Notes under the pieces: model-generated
What the model was told of the DNA's origin: nothing
Seen by the model: only the letters and a program-made list of their open reading frames with translations
Databases searched by the model: none
NCBI GenBank assembly: GCA_000721275.1
Contig: JOFO01000021.1
Location: 40,915 to 104,914 of the forward strand
DNA length: 64,000 nucleotides
DNA from: Microtetraspora glauca
Lineage (GTDB): Bacteria; Actinomycetota; Actinomycetes; Streptomycetales; Streptomycetaceae
Direction of reading: 5' to 3'
Shown: in pieces, positions 17,534 through 27,165 of the stretch
Layout of the letters: each line of letters opens with the position of its first letter
Position numbering within the stretch: position 1 is the stretch's first letter
Made by a program: the position numbers and the translations under genes

Positions 17534-18720
17534 CGCACCCCTCCCGTCACCGCGGCCGACGACCGGTGCGCCGCTTCCCTCAGGCCCGGTCCCCCCGCAC
17601 CGGCACGCCGTGCCGAGGCGACCCCCGCCGGTGTCCGGCCGCAGGCGTCCAGGAGGAGCCGCTCCAGCCGCTCGGCGGGCCCGGCCACCAGATCGGTCCG
17701 CCGCAGGGCGTCGACGGCACGCGCGCACAGACCGTCCACCCGCGCGGTGACGTGCGCGCGGGCCCCGTGCCCGTCGAGCAGATCCCGTACGCGGCGCCGA
17801 TCGGCGTCCGTCGCCGTGGGGGAGCCGACGACCGTGTCCAGCAGCCGGAGCCCCGCGGTGTCGCCGCGGCGGACGCACAGCGCCCGTCCCACGGCCATGA
17901 GGTACGTCGCCTTGCCCTCGCGCAGGTCCTCGCCGACCGGTTTTCCGGTACGCGCCGGGTCGCCGAAGACCCCTTGCAGGTCGTTCTCCAGCTGGAAGGC
18001 GATCCCGGCGCACAGGCCGGCCCGCCGCAGCGACCGGACGGTCCCCTCCCCGGCCCCCGCGAGCCGCGCCCCCAGGAGCAGCGGGTGCACCGCCGAGTAG
18101 CACGCCGTCTTCAGGACCGCGGTCCGCAGGGCGAGCCCGGCCGAGCCCGCGCCGGTCACCTGCGCGTGCAGGTCCAGATACTGCCCCGCGACCATCTCGG
18201 TCCGCATCGCCCGCCACTGCGCGCCGAGCCCGGCCGAGTGTGGGGTCCTCAGCAGGGCCTCCGCGAACAGGTCGTCCGCCCAGGCCAGGGCCAGATCTCC
18301 GGCGAGCACGGCGGCCGACCTGCCGAAGCCCGCCACAGGGCCGGTGCGCCCCTCCGTCCCGTACTGGTGGTCGAGCGCCACATGGACGGCTGGCTCACCC
18401 CGGCGCGTCCCGGAATCGTCCATGACGTCGTCATGGATCAGCGCGCACGTCTGGACGAGCTCGACGGCCGCGGCGGCGCGCAGCGTGGCCGCGGCCTCGT
18501 CCTCCTCCCCGCCGACCGCGCGCATGGCCCACCACAGCAGGCCGGCCCTGCGGCGGTGGCCGCCGGCCGTGAAGGCGGCCACGCGCCGGGCGATGTCCGC
18601 GGCGAAGGTCCCGTCGATGGCCAGGGCTTCGTCGAGGCGTTGTCGGAAGAGGTCGTGGAGGAAACTGTCCAGCGCCGCGGTGACGTCGCGGTCGACGGTG
18701 TGCGGCTCGATCGTCTGCAT
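17530..18720 (-). CDS. crtE: geranylgeranyl diphosphate synthase
   Basis: A 396-residue trans-isoprenyl diphosphate synthase that supplies the C20 precursor of carotenoids. The first aspartate-rich motif is complete (LIHDDVMDDSGTRRG). The second reads FQLENDLQGVFGD, with Asn in place of the first Asp of the usual DDxxD; similar substitutions occur in actinobacterial homologues, so this need not be damaging. KATYLMAVGRAL and GKPVGEDLREGK are further family marks. ATG 18720 has AAGGGA upstream. It is the first gene of the crtE-I-B-Rieske operon. No LitR-type light regulator lies beside it in this window. Confidence 0.92.
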   Translation of the reverse strand: MQTIEPHTVDRDVTAALDSFLHDLFRQRLDEALAIDGTFAADIARRVAAFTAGGHRRRAGLLWWAMRAVGGEEDEAAATLRAAAAVELVQTCALIHDDVMDDSGTRRGEPAVHVALDHQYGTEGRTGPVAGFGRSAAVLAGDLALAWADDLFAEALLRTPHSAGLGAQWRAMRTEMVAGQYLDLHAQVTGAGSAGLALRTAVLKTACYSAVHPLLLGARLAGAGEGTVRSLRRAGLCAGIAFQLENDLQGVFGDPARTGKPVGEDLREGKATYLMAVGRALCVRRGDTAGLRLLDTVVGSPTATDADRRRVRDLLDGHGARAHVTARVDGLCARAVDALRRTDLVAGPAERLERLLLDACGRTPAGVASARRAGAGGPGLREAAHRSSAAVTGGVR

Positions 18721-19023
18721 GTGGATTCCCTTGCTGCCGGGCGTCTGGCAGGGCGGTGCGTGAGGGGCTTCGTTCCCTCAGTGCCCCGCGGATGCAGCGG
18801 TGTGGCAGGGATTGGGCCGTATGGTCCTGCTCGCGTCGCAGTCCTACGCCCTCAAGCCGTCCCCCGGCCCGCGCGCCGCCTCGGCCCGCGACGTACGAGC
18901 TCCTGCCGTCGATCCGCCCGACGCCCATCGGGGAGGACCGGGTGCCGCAGGCGCTTCGACAGGTACAGCTGCGGGGTGCCCCCGGTTGCACGGCTGCGTC
19001 ACGGAGCGGAAGGACGGTCGAGT
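18721..19023. other. upstream region of crtE, no gene seen
   Basis: About 300 bp between the amber-interrupted secreted-protein gene and crtE, both on the minus strand. It must contain the crtE promoter, but I cannot point to convincing -10/-35 elements. No coding pattern is seen. Confidence 0.45.
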
Positions 19024-20274
19024 TCAGGGAGTCGGACAGGCGTCGGCGCCGGAAGCGGTGAGCGCCGTGAGGTCGCAGTACGTCGCCTCCGGGTAGTAGG
19101 CACCCATCGTCTCCGCCGTGCGGGCGGGGTCGCTGCCGGCCGGTACCCGCTGGATCGCTTCGGCGAAGCCGGGGGAGGCGAGCATGTTCCGCAGGATCAG
19201 CAGGTGTCTGGCCGTCGGCGTCTTCGCGGAGAGCGGCAGGAAGGTGACGCCCGGGATCCCCTCGATCGCCGCGCGCTGCTCCTCGGTGCCGATGGCGTAG
19301 GTGTACGTGCCGTCGGTGGCGAGCCGGGTGTCGAAGTCGGCCCGGCACCCGGGCTCCACCGCGCCGTCGGGGCGCGGGTTGGCCACCACCTCGCCGGGAC
19401 CGAACCACAGGTTGTTGCACATCGACCAGTACCTGACCTGGGCGTTCGGGTCGGGCCAGGGCTGCGCGCCGCGATGCGCGGTCGCGGTGGGGGCCTTGCC
19501 CCGGACCAGCAGGACCTGACCGGCGGGCGGGGCGTCGAAGCCGGCGGCGACGTACGCGTTGTCGGGCAGGGGGTACAGACCTGAGCCCGGCAGCCTGGCG
19601 AAGAGCGGCCGCGCCGGGGAGGCGGCCGGCGCCGCCGCGGCCTGACGGGGGGTGCCGGAGCCTGCCGGGGCGGGTGACGCGACGGCGTTCAGCGCGTCGG
19701 CGCAGGCCGCGACGCGGGCGCTCCGGCCGTCGCGGTGGAAGGTGACCTAGGGCAGCCGGACCTCTCCCTCGGGCAGGTACACCCGGTAGATGACCGTGCC
19801 CGCGGCGCCCTCGGGGGCCTCCGGGGGCGAGAGCGGCAGGACGTTGGGCCGGCGGACGGGTTCGTCCGTGACGGTGACCGTGTACTTTCCGCCGGCGCGG
19901 GCGGGTTCCTCGAAGGGGTTGGCGCTGCCCCGGTCGGGCGCGATCCGGTGGTCGGCCAGCACGGAGGCGGAGCCGTCGGGGCCCGTGAAGCTGTCGTGCC
20001 GGGCGTCGTACGACGTGAACGACGCGTAGCGGGCGTCCGGGTAGCGGCCTTCGAGCGTGATGGCGAGGCCGTCCTGCTTGGTGTAGTGCAGCAGCCAGTA
20101 CTGGGTGTGGGTGTCGGGGTAGGCGACGTTCGAGGTGCGGTACCCCAGCGGCTGCCAGGCGCAGGCGGGGGTGGCCGGTTCCTGGGGACGGGCCTGCGCG
20201 GCGGCGCCGGGCGCGGTCGCCGACAGGGCGAGGGCGAGGGCGGCGGCAAGCAGAAGCGGTTTCCCGTACCTCAT
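19024..20274 (-). pseudogene. secreted protein with an in-frame amber codon
   Basis: ATG 20274 (AAGGAAG six bases upstream) opens a frame with a signal peptide (LLLAAALALALSATAPGAAA). It continues for 175 residues and meets TAG at 19749-19747 directly after YRVYLPEGEVRLP. The same frame continues without a break: VTFHRDGRSARVAACADAL, a low-complexity Ala/Pro linker, then FARLPGSGLYPLPDNAYVAAG, WSMCNNLWFGPGE and a C-terminal PEATYCDLTA, ending at 19024. Both halves have normal Streptomyces composition, so this was one 416-residue exported protein. A single-base change from CAG or AAG would create the stop. I do not recognise the family. Read-through is possible but less likely than loss of function. 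Confidence 0.75.
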
Positions 20275-20308
20275 GAGTTCTTCCTTTCGTCGTGTCCTGG
20301 GGTGGGGT

Positions 20309-21598
20309 TCAGGCCGCATGCGGCCCCTCCGTGCCGCTGCCGCCGCCCAGCCACGCGGCGGAGGCGGCGAGCAGATGACGCACCCCGGCGGCGACGGCAT
20401 GGCGGTCGGACGGCGCGTAGCGGGGCGAGTGGGGCATGACGGTGCCCGGGGGAAGCGCGCCGCGCTCCAGGGCGGCGACGGCCTCGTCGTCGAAGGTCTC
20501 CGGATCGGCGCCGCCGAAGTGGTACATGACGGACGGGCAGCCGGCCGCGGTCCCGAAGCGGCCGAAGTCCTCGCTGGCCGCCAGGGGAACGGGCAGCACA
20601 TGGCCCAGGGCGCCCCCGTCGGTCAGGGCCCGCAGCGCGCGGTCGGTGGCCTCCGGGTCGTTGACCGTCGCGGGGAAGGAGTCGTAGGTCCGCACGTCCG
20701 GCATGCGTTCGGCGCCCTGGGCCGCCGCCTCGGCGGCGACGACCCGGCGCAGGTCGTCCAGTACGCCGTCGCGGGTCCGCTCGTCGAACGTCCGGAGGCT
20801 GCAGAGGAGTTCGGCGGTGTGCGGGATGACGTTGGCGACCGTGCCCGAGTGCAGCGCGCCCACGGTGAGCAGCGGGGAGGGGGTCAGCGGGGCGAGCCGG
20901 GCCGACACCGTCTGGAGGCGCATGACCACGGCCGCCGCCATGACGAGCGGGTCGACCGCGAGGTGCGGGGCTGAGGCGTGCGCGCCCGCTCCGTACAGCG
21001 TGACGCGGACGCTGTCCGCGGCGGCCATGAGCACGCCCGGCCGGGTGATCACCAGGCCGGCGGGGAGCGGGCCCACGTGCTGGCCCAGGACCACCTCGGG
21101 GCGCGGGAGCCGGTCGAGGACGCCGTCGTCCAGCATGGCCTGTGCGCCGCGGCCCACCTCCTCGGCGGGCTGGAAGACGGCGACCACGGTGCCCCGCCAG
21201 GCGTCGGGGCGGCCGGCGAGCTGCCGGCAGGCGCCCAGCAGGGCGGCCACGTGGACGTCGTGGCCGCAGGCGTGCATGAGGCCTGGCGACGCGGAGGCGT
21301 AGGGGAGGCCGGTCTCCTCGTGCACGGGCAGGGCGTCCATGTCCGCCCGGAGCCAGACCACCGGCCCCGCCCCGTTGCGCAGGACGGCCGCCACACCGGT
21401 GCCGCCGATCCCGGTCGTGACCTCCCAGCCCCCGATGCGGGCCAGTTCCTCGGCGACGACCGCGGCGGTGCGGTGCTCCTCGAAGGCGGGTTCCGGGTGG
21501 GTGTGCAGGTCGCGGTAGACCTGCTCCCAGTGGGGGAGGCGGGCCGTGAGGTCCCCGGTGAGGGAGTTCTCAGGCGGAGGGGGGAGCTGTGGACGCAT
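20309..21598 (-). CDS. M20-family amidohydrolase/peptidase
   Basis: A 429-residue metal-dependent amidohydrolase of the hippurate/N-acyl-amino-acid type. The fold starts with WEQVYRDLHTHPEPAFEEHRTA. Metal-binding segments are LRADMDALPVHEETGLPYAS, HACGHDVHVAALLG and QPAEEVGRGAQAML. The dimerisation domain contains VNVIPHTAEL-like text (TVANVIPHTAELLCSLR). The final metal ligand His lies in MYHFGG. The ATG at 21598 overlaps the end of the transporter gene by 29 bp, so transporter and hydrolase form an operon. They probably take up and split an acylated amino acid or peptide; the substrate is unknown. Confidence 0.88.
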   Translation of the reverse strand: MRPQLPPPPENSLTGDLTARLPHWEQVYRDLHTHPEPAFEEHRTAAVVAEELARIGGWEVTTGIGGTGVAAVLRNGAGPVVWLRADMDALPVHEETGLPYASASPGLMHACGHDVHVAALLGACRQLAGRPDAWRGTVVAVFQPAEEVGRGAQAMLDDGVLDRLPRPEVVLGQHVGPLPAGLVITRPGVLMAAADSVRVTLYGAGAHASAPHLAVDPLVMAAAVVMRLQTVSARLAPLTPSPLLTVGALHSGTVANVIPHTAELLCSLRTFDERTRDGVLDDLRRVVAAEAAAQGAERMPDVRTYDSFPATVNDPEATDRALRALTDGGALGHVLPVPLAASEDFGRFGTAAGCPSVMYHFGGADPETFDDEAVAALERGALPPGTVMPHSPRYAPSDRHAVAAGVRHLLAASAAWLGGGSGTEGPHAA

Positions 21599-22837
21599 CG
21601 CTGTCGATCTCCTCTTTCGTCGTACGGTCGCGGACCGGAAGGGCGTGAAGGCGGGCCAGGAAGCTCTGCGAGGTCTGCGGGAGGCAGAGGACGGCCGTGA
21701 TCGCGAGCAGGGGCCCGAGGAGCAGAGACCAGAAGGCGACGCGGTAGGAGAAGGCGTCGACGACGTGGCCGAAGAGGACCGGCGTCACGATCCCGGCGAA
21801 CTGGCCGCCGAAGAGGATGACCCCGGCCGCCGCGCCCGTCAGCCCCGGCGGCAGACTGCGCAGGGGAACCGAGAAGCACGGCATGTAGCACAGGCCCATC
21901 GCCGCGCTGGTGAGCGTGGCCACGACCACGAACCAGGTCAGCGAGGAGGTGAGCGGGAGCAGGACGATCAGTACGGCCGCCGCCGTCATGGCCGGCACGA
22001 CGATGCGCCGCGGCCGGCCCTCGAACCGATCGGAGAGACGACCGCCGACGACGGCGGTGACCGCCGCGAGCAGCGTCGGCCCCAGCGCGACCAGTCCCGC
22101 GTCGGCCACCTCCAGGCCGCGTTCGTCCATCAGGTAGGAGGCGCTCCAGCTGTTGAGTCCCCAGACCACGATGTCGTACGCGAAGAACATCACCGCGAAA
22201 CCCCAGATGACGGGGACCTCAGCAGCGCCGACGGGCCGTGCCCGGTGCGCCGCAGGACGGGGCCCGTCTTCTCGGCGGGCAGGGGAGCGGGCATGTGGCG
22301 CCGGATCGCGACCACCACCACGAGTCCCAGGACCGAGACGGCGACGAACATCACCCGCCAGTCCCAGTGCGCCAGCAGCAGCGCGCCGAGCACGGCGGCC
22401 AGCAGGCCGCCGATCGCGTTGGAGCTCTGGATCCAGCCGTTGGCCGTCAGGCGCTGCTCGGGGATGCTGCGGCGGCTGAGCGTGTCGATCGCGGCTGCCG
22501 GGAACAGGCCCTGGGCCACGCCGAACAGGCCGCGGAAGACCAGCAGGGCGGTGAACGACCAGGCGATCGCCGTGAGGCCGGTGAACAGCGACCACAGGAC
22601 CAGCGCCACGCAGACCATCCGGACCCCGCCGAAGCGGTGGGCGAGGAAGCCGGCGGGGATCTGGGTGAGCGCGTAGGTGAGGAAGAACGCGGAGATGATC
22701 ATGCCGCGTTCGCCGTGCGTCAGGTCGAACGTGTCCCCGATGAACGGGAGGGCCAGATTGATGACCTGTCGGTCGATGTAGTCGACGGCCCAGGCGACGA
22801 AGAGCAGGACGGCGGTCGTCCGGGTGGTTCTCAGCAC
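21570..22837 (-). pseudogene. MFS transporter (ACS-like) with a single-base frameshift
   Basis: GTG 22837, with AGGAGG seven bases upstream, starts an MFS protein whose first half is intact: YIDRQVINLALPFIGDTF, the loop AHRFGG, and six membrane segments ending near VLGLVVVVAIRRH. The frame is lost near 22220. The second half is read in the neighbouring frame, from VPVIWGFAVMFFAYDIVVWG to the stop at 21570, again with six membrane segments. Restoring one G in the run encoding LLR-VPV rejoins a protein of about 420 residues. The defect could be real or a homopolymer sequencing error. It resembles anion:cation symporters for organic acids and precedes the M20 hydrolase gene in one operon. Confidence 0.75.
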
Positions 22838-23073
22838 AGGGGGTCCTCCTGCCCGGCTGGATGACGCTTGGCGGACACCCTGCACCGCGCCCCGGTCGCC
22901 ACCCCCGTATCGCCGGATTCCACTTCCCGGCGCGCATGCCCCGCCCGAATCCGCCGCCGCACGAGGACGGCCCGGCCATGACGACCCGAGGTCGAGTCAG
23001 GCGGTCGGCCCGTGATCCGCTACGACGGACCGGGGTCCAGCGGCCCTTCTGTTCCACCGGCGGCGCTGACAGG

Positions 23074-24156
23074 ATGAGCACCGTGCTGCCCACCGCCGCC
23101 CCCGCTCCTCCCCGGCCACCGTCCCCCGAGGCGTCGTCTCCGGCTCTGGTCACCGAACTGAGCGAGATCGACCTGGCGCTGATCGAGGCACTCCAGCTGC
23201 AGCCCCGCGCCCCCTGGTCGCGGATCGCCGCGGTGATCGGGATCGACGCCACCACCACCGCCCGGCGGTGGCGACGGCTCACCGACAGCGGCGCCGCCTG
23301 GATGACCGCCTACCCCACCCACCACGCCACCGTGGTCGGCTACGTCGACCTCGCCTGCGAAGCAGCGGCGGTGGACCGGCTGGCGGAGCGACTGCGCCAG
23401 TGGGGACCGGTCTTCAGCCTGGAACGCACCACGGGGCCCCACCAGCTGTTCCTGTCGGTCGCCGCCCGTGACCTGCCCTCCCTCGACGACCTCGTCCACC
23501 GGCGGCTCGGCGCCATGGACGGCGTGCGCGCGGTGCGGCTGAGCGTGTGCACCGGGGTGCACCGGGACGGCAGCGGATGGCTGGTGCACACGCTCAACGA
23601 GCAGCAGCGCTCCGACCTGACGGGCGGCAGACGGCCCGCCCGGCCACGACCCGGCACCGGGCCCTACGAGAGTGACCGCAGGCTGCTGCGGGCCCTCGGC
23701 GCCGACGCCCGCAGCAGCCACGCCGAGCTGGCCCGGACCTGCGAGCTGAGCGAGACGACCGTGCGGCGTAGGCTGCGGCGGATGACCGACCACGCCGAGA
23801 TCTACTTCCGCTGCGACCTCGCCCAGCACCTGGCCGGCTGGCCGGTCGTCGCCACCTTCCGGATCGCCGTCCCCGGGCCCGGCGTGGACGCCGTGGCCCG
23901 CTCCCTGGCGGCCCTGCCCGAGACCAGGGTGTGCGCCACCGTCACCGGGACCGACAACCTGCTCCTGTCGGTGTGGTTGCGCACACCCGCGGACTGCGCG
24001 GCACTGGAGGAGCGGATACTGCACCACCACCCGCGGCTCGCGGTGAACGCCCGCACCCTGACCCTGCGCACCGACAAGCGCATGGGCCGCCTGCTCGACC
24101 CCTGGGGCCGCGGCACCGCACACGTGGCCATCACCGCGGCCGCCCTGACACCGTGA
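23074..24156 (+). CDS. tandem Lrp/AsnC-family regulator
   Basis: A 360-residue regulator built of two AsnC-type units. The first winged helix is LSEIDLALIEALQLQPRAPW followed by RIAAVIGIDATTTARRWRRL; the second is DRRLLRALGADARSSHAELA with CELSETTVRRRLRRM. Each is followed by an effector-type domain (LACEAAAVDRLAERL and LAGWPVVATFRIAVPG). Double-AsnC proteins are common in Actinobacteria. The ATG at 23074 is taken because the conserved fold begins about 28 residues later; the first 27 residues are proline-rich. It is divergent from the MFS-M20 operon with 236 bp between the starts and is the natural candidate to control that operon in response to an amino acid or amide. Confidence 0.88.
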   Translation: MSTVLPTAAPAPPRPPSPEASSPALVTELSEIDLALIEALQLQPRAPWSRIAAVIGIDATTTARRWRRLTDSGAAWMTAYPTHHATVVGYVDLACEAAAVDRLAERLRQWGPVFSLERTTGPHQLFLSVAARDLPSLDDLVHRRLGAMDGVRAVRLSVCTGVHRDGSGWLVHTLNEQQRSDLTGGRRPARPRPGTGPYESDRRLLRALGADARSSHAELARTCELSETTVRRRLRRMTDHAEIYFRCDLAQHLAGWPVVATFRIAVPGPGVDAVARSLAALPETRVCATVTGTDNLLLSVWLRTPADCAALEERILHHHPRLAVNARTLTLRTDKRMGRLLDPWGRGTAHVAITAAALTP

Positions 24157-24279
24157 CCGCGACCCACCTGATGCGCACGCACGGAAGGATGAGCTGCGGC
24201 CCGACGTGAGCAAGCCGGTCCTCCAGAAGCAACGTCCACGCCACGGTGAGGGGACAGCCCCTCATCGTGCGCGAGGCCG

Positions 24280-25194
24280 TCAGCCGAGTTCGGCCGCGAG
24301 GAGGGCTGCCGTGGCGGCCACCAGCGGATGGTCGCCCACGGCGTCCTGCGCGTGCTTGGTCGTCAGGACGGCCAGCAGGACCGGAGTGCCGTCCGGCGTC
24401 CAGGCGATGCCGACGTCGTTGTTGCCGCCGTAGCTGCCGCCGCCGGTCTTGTCCGCGAGGATCCAGTCGGCCGGGAGGCCGGCCCGGAACCGTTCGAGGC
24501 TGGTCGTGTTGGCCAGCAGCCAGCCGGTGAGCCGCTCCCGGTCGGCGCCGGCCAGCGCGTCACCGAGCACCAGGCGGGCGTACGTGCCGCCGATGGCGCG
24601 CGGCGTGGTGGTGTCCGTCCGCCGCCACGGCTCCGCCGAGTTGAGCTCGGGCTCCCAGCGGTCCAGCCGGGTCCGGCCGTCGCCGATCGAGCGGCAGAAT
24701 GCGGTGATGGCCGTCGGACCGCCCAGCTCGACGAGCAGCAGGTTCCCCGCGGTGTTGTCGCTGTGGCAAATGGTGGCGTCGCACAGCTCGGCGACGGTCA
24801 TGCCGTTCGCGATGTTCGGGGCCGTTTCGGTGATGGGCGAGTAGCCGGACCGACCGACGTACGCCGCGGTGTAGTGGATGCGCTTCGCCAGGAACTCGCC
24901 GTCCCGGTCGAGATCGCGCAGCACCGCCGCCGCGGCGACCGTCTTGAACAGCGAGCACATCGGGAAGCGCTCGTCCGCCCGGTAGGCCACCGAGCGTCCG
25001 GTGCGCATGTTGCGGGCGTACACGCCCACGCGGGCGGCGTGGCGCTGCTCCAGCTCCCTCAGGCGCGCGGTGACGCCGTCCCGCCCGGCGGCGGCGTGGG
25101 CCGGCGCACCGAGTGGCAGAGCGGTGCCGAGGGCCGCGCCGAGGCCGAGGGCGAGCGCGGTACGGCGGGAGGGGTGGGGTCCTGTGCTGGTCAC
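24280..25194 (-). CDS. bla: class A beta-lactamase, Tat-exported
   Basis: A 304-residue serine beta-lactamase. The signal has a twin-arginine start (SRRTALALGLGAALGTALPL) and a likely cleavage after APAHA, so it is exported folded. All class A motifs are present: Ser81-Leu-Phe-Lys84 (CSLFKT), Ser145-Asp-Asn147 (HSDNTAG), Glu181-Pro-Glu-Leu-Asn185 (WEPELNS) and Lys249-Thr-Gly (DKTGGG). Length is normal for the family. GTG 25194 is chosen because GGAAGGG lies six bases upstream; ATG six codons earlier lacks a ribosome site. It is downstream of the PBP gene on the same strand, with 285 bp between, so it may have its own promoter. Confidence 0.95.
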   Translation of the reverse strand: MTSTGPHPSRRTALALGLGAALGTALPLGAPAHAAAGRDGVTARLRELEQRHAARVGVYARNMRTGRSVAYRADERFPMCSLFKTVAAAAVLRDLDRDGEFLAKRIHYTAAYVGRSGYSPITETAPNIANGMTVAELCDATICHSDNTAGNLLLVELGGPTAITAFCRSIGDGRTRLDRWEPELNSAEPWRRTDTTTPRAIGGTYARLVLGDALAGADRERLTGWLLANTTSLERFRAGLPADWILADKTGGGSYGGNNDVGIAWTPDGTPVLLAVLTTKHAQDAVGDHPLVAATAALLAAELG

Positions 25195-25307
25195 GTGTGT
25201 TCCCTTCCACATGAGTGTCGGTCGGTCAGAGTCCGGACTGTCGCCGGCCGGTCCGGCGCCGGGTGGTTCCGTCGGGTGGACATGTCTCCTCCCTGGCCCA
25301 CCCGCGT

Positions 25308-25329
25308 ACAGGAACGCAGGGGTTCCTGT
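25308..25329. promoter_or_regulatory. inverted repeat upstream of bla
   Basis: ACAGGAAC and GTTCCTGT are perfect 8-bp arms around a 6-base centre, about 115 bp upstream of the beta-lactamase start. It could be an operator or a terminator of the PBP gene; there is no sequence evidence to choose. Confidence 0.4.
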
Positions 25330-25479
25330 GCTCGGACCTCGTCTTGCATGGTCAGTCCGTGGCGGAGCGCGCTTTCTCGGCGGCTCCGTCGCGAAGAGTG
25401 CGTAAGGCCGTTCGGACATCGGCGTGTTCGGGGCAGAGGGCGATCTTGTCCGCATCGCCTTCACGCGCCCCGGGTTCGG

Positions 25480-27078
25480 CTAGGGCGTCCCGGCCGCGCG
25501 GAGGAAGCGGGCCGCGACAGGGCCGGCGTCGGCACCCCCGGAGCCGCCGTCCTCGAGCAGGACCGCGAAGGCGAGGTCTCCGCGGTAACCGATGAACCAG
25601 GCGTGGGTGCGGGGCGGGGTTTCCGTGCCGAACTCCGCCGTGCCGGTCTTCGCGCCCGGTTCGCCGGGGATCCCTCGCAGCGCGTCGCCCGATCCCTCGG
25701 TGACGACCGACCGCATCATCGTCCGCAGGCTGTCGGCGACACCCGGCTTCAGTGCCCGGGGCGCCGTCGCCCGCTGTTTCACCGCGGAGGGTACGAGGAC
25801 GGGCTGGCGAAAGGTGCCGTCCTTGACCGTGGCGGCGACCGAGGCCATCACGAGAGGGCTCGCCTCCACGCGTCCCTGGCCGATCATCGCGGCGGCCTTG
25901 TCGTTGTCGCTGGTGTTCGCGGGCACCGAGCCGTCGAAGGTGACCGCTCCCACGTTCCATTCGACTCCGATGCCGAAGGCCGCCGCGGTGTCCCTGAGGG
26001 TCGTGGCGCCGAGCCGTCCTCGCTGGGCGATGAGGCCGGTGTTGCACGAGTGGGCGAAGTCGTCACCGAAGGTCGAGCCGGCAGGGAGCTTGAACAGGTC
26101 CTGGTTCTCGAAACGCTGCCCGGCGACCGTCTCGTACCGAGGGCACGGCATGGGGGAGTCGACGCTGAGCCCGGTCTCCAGCAGTGCGGCCGCGGTGACG
26201 ACCTTGAAGTCGGAGCCGGGCGGGTAGCGGCCGATCAGTGAGCGGTTCTGCCCGGTGCGGGGGTTGTCGGCGGCGGCGAGTATCTCGCCGGTGCTGGGGC
26301 GTATGACCACGAGAGCGGCGTTCTCGTCCACGTCGTCGAGCGCCCGCTCCGCGGCCCGCTGGACATCCCGGTCGAGGGTGGTCGTCACGTTCTGCCCCGG
26401 GCGGCCCTCGCCGCTGTGGAGCGTGGCCAGCACCCTGCCGGTGCTCGTGCCGACGATCGCGACGGTCTGGACGGGGCGGCCGCGGAGCCGGTCGTCGTAG
26501 CGGTACTCCAGGCCGCTGCTGCCGGGGCTGCCGACCAGGGCAGGGGCGAGCCCGTCGAGTGGCCGGCCGTCGGCGGCGAGGATGTCGCCGCGTCCGGAGC
26601 TGCCTTCGCGCAGGGCGAGCTTGCTGCCGTCGGTCAGACGCGGGTGCATCAGGGCGGAGCTCCACCGCACCCGCATCTCTCCCTCCTGCTCCACGACGGC
26701 GGCAGAGCTCTCGAACGACCACCGGCCGCCCTGGAGGTCGTACGTGGACCGGAAGCGGTACGTCCCCATGGATCCCTCCGGGGCCTCGTGCTCGAAGGAG
26801 ACGGGTACCGGGAGGTCCTTGCGGAGCTGTGCCAGCCGGGCCTGCGCAGCGGACGGTTCGGTGGTCAGACGGGCCGCCTGGCCGATGTCGCCGCTGGACC
26901 AGGCGGAGAAGAACGTCTCGAGAGCGGCAGTCCGCTCGTCGGGGACGTCCTCGCCCAGGAGGCGCCACGCGACGGTGGCACCTGCGGCCAGGCCCACCAG
27001 GGTCACCAGCAGGAGGAGCACGGGCCGGCGCGAACGGCGGCGCCTGCGGTGGGGATAGGGGTCGAAGTGATCGGGCAT
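25480..27078 (-). CDS. penicillin-binding protein 2-type transpeptidase with MecA_N-like domain
   Basis: A 532-residue membrane-anchored transpeptidase. After an Arg-rich cytoplasmic tail, one membrane segment (LLLLVTLVGLAAGATVAW) is followed by an NTF2-like N-terminal domain (TAALETFFSAWSSGDIGQAA to about residue 145), as in MecA/PBP2a-type proteins. The transpeptidase domain has the active-site Ser289-Asp-Phe-Lys292 (PPGSDFK), Ser344-Cys-Asn346 and Lys477-Thr-Gly-Thr. PBPs of this shape can have low beta-lactam affinity; here that is an inference from the neighbours, a beta-lactamase gene downstream and a LysR/BlaB-like pair divergent. Start ATG 27078. The intergenic region carries LysR-type half-sites. 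Confidence 0.9.
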   Translation of the reverse strand: MPDHFDPYPHRRRRRSRRPVLLLLVTLVGLAAGATVAWRLLGEDVPDERTAALETFFSAWSSGDIGQAARLTTEPSAAQARLAQLRKDLPVPVSFEHEAPEGSMGTYRFRSTYDLQGGRWSFESSAAVVEQEGEMRVRWSSALMHPRLTDGSKLALREGSSGRGDILAADGRPLDGLAPALVGSPGSSGLEYRYDDRLRGRPVQTVAIVGTSTGRVLATLHSGEGRPGQNVTTTLDRDVQRAAERALDDVDENAALVVIRPSTGEILAAADNPRTGQNRSLIGRYPPGSDFKVVTAAALLETGLSVDSPMPCPRYETVAGQRFENQDLFKLPAGSTFGDDFAHSCNTGLIAQRGRLGATTLRDTAAAFGIGVEWNVGAVTFDGSVPANTSDNDKAAAMIGQGRVEASPLVMASVAATVKDGTFRQPVLVPSAVKQRATAPRALKPGVADSLRTMMRSVVTEGSGDALRGIPGEPGAKTGTAEFGTETPPRTHAWFIGYRGDLAFAVLLEDGGSGGADAGPVAARFLRAAGTP

Positions 27079-27121
27079 GGCGCCTACGACAGCAGCACTT
27101 CACGTCACCGGTCCAAGAGCA

Positions 27122-27155
27122 CTATGCAGCAGACGCCCATAGCGATACGACTATG
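27122..27155. promoter_or_regulatory. LysR-type operator between pbp and lysR
   Basis: Three half-sites occur in alternating orientation: CTATG at 27122-27126, CATAG at 27138-27142 (11 bases between) and CTATG at 27151-27155 (8 bases between). The second and third form ATAG-N8-CTAT, which fits the T-N11-A pattern of LysR-type regulators. The cluster lies in the 87-bp gap between divergent starts. Confidence 0.6.
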
Positions 27156-27157
27156 AT
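27152..27157 (+). promoter_or_regulatory. -10 element of a probably leaderless lysR transcript
   Basis: TATGAT ends 8 bases before the GTG start codon of lysR. Transcription starting about 7 bases below it would begin at or near the start codon itself. No Shine-Dalgarno sequence is present. Confidence 0.5.
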
Positions 27158-27165
27158 CGCAGGTT

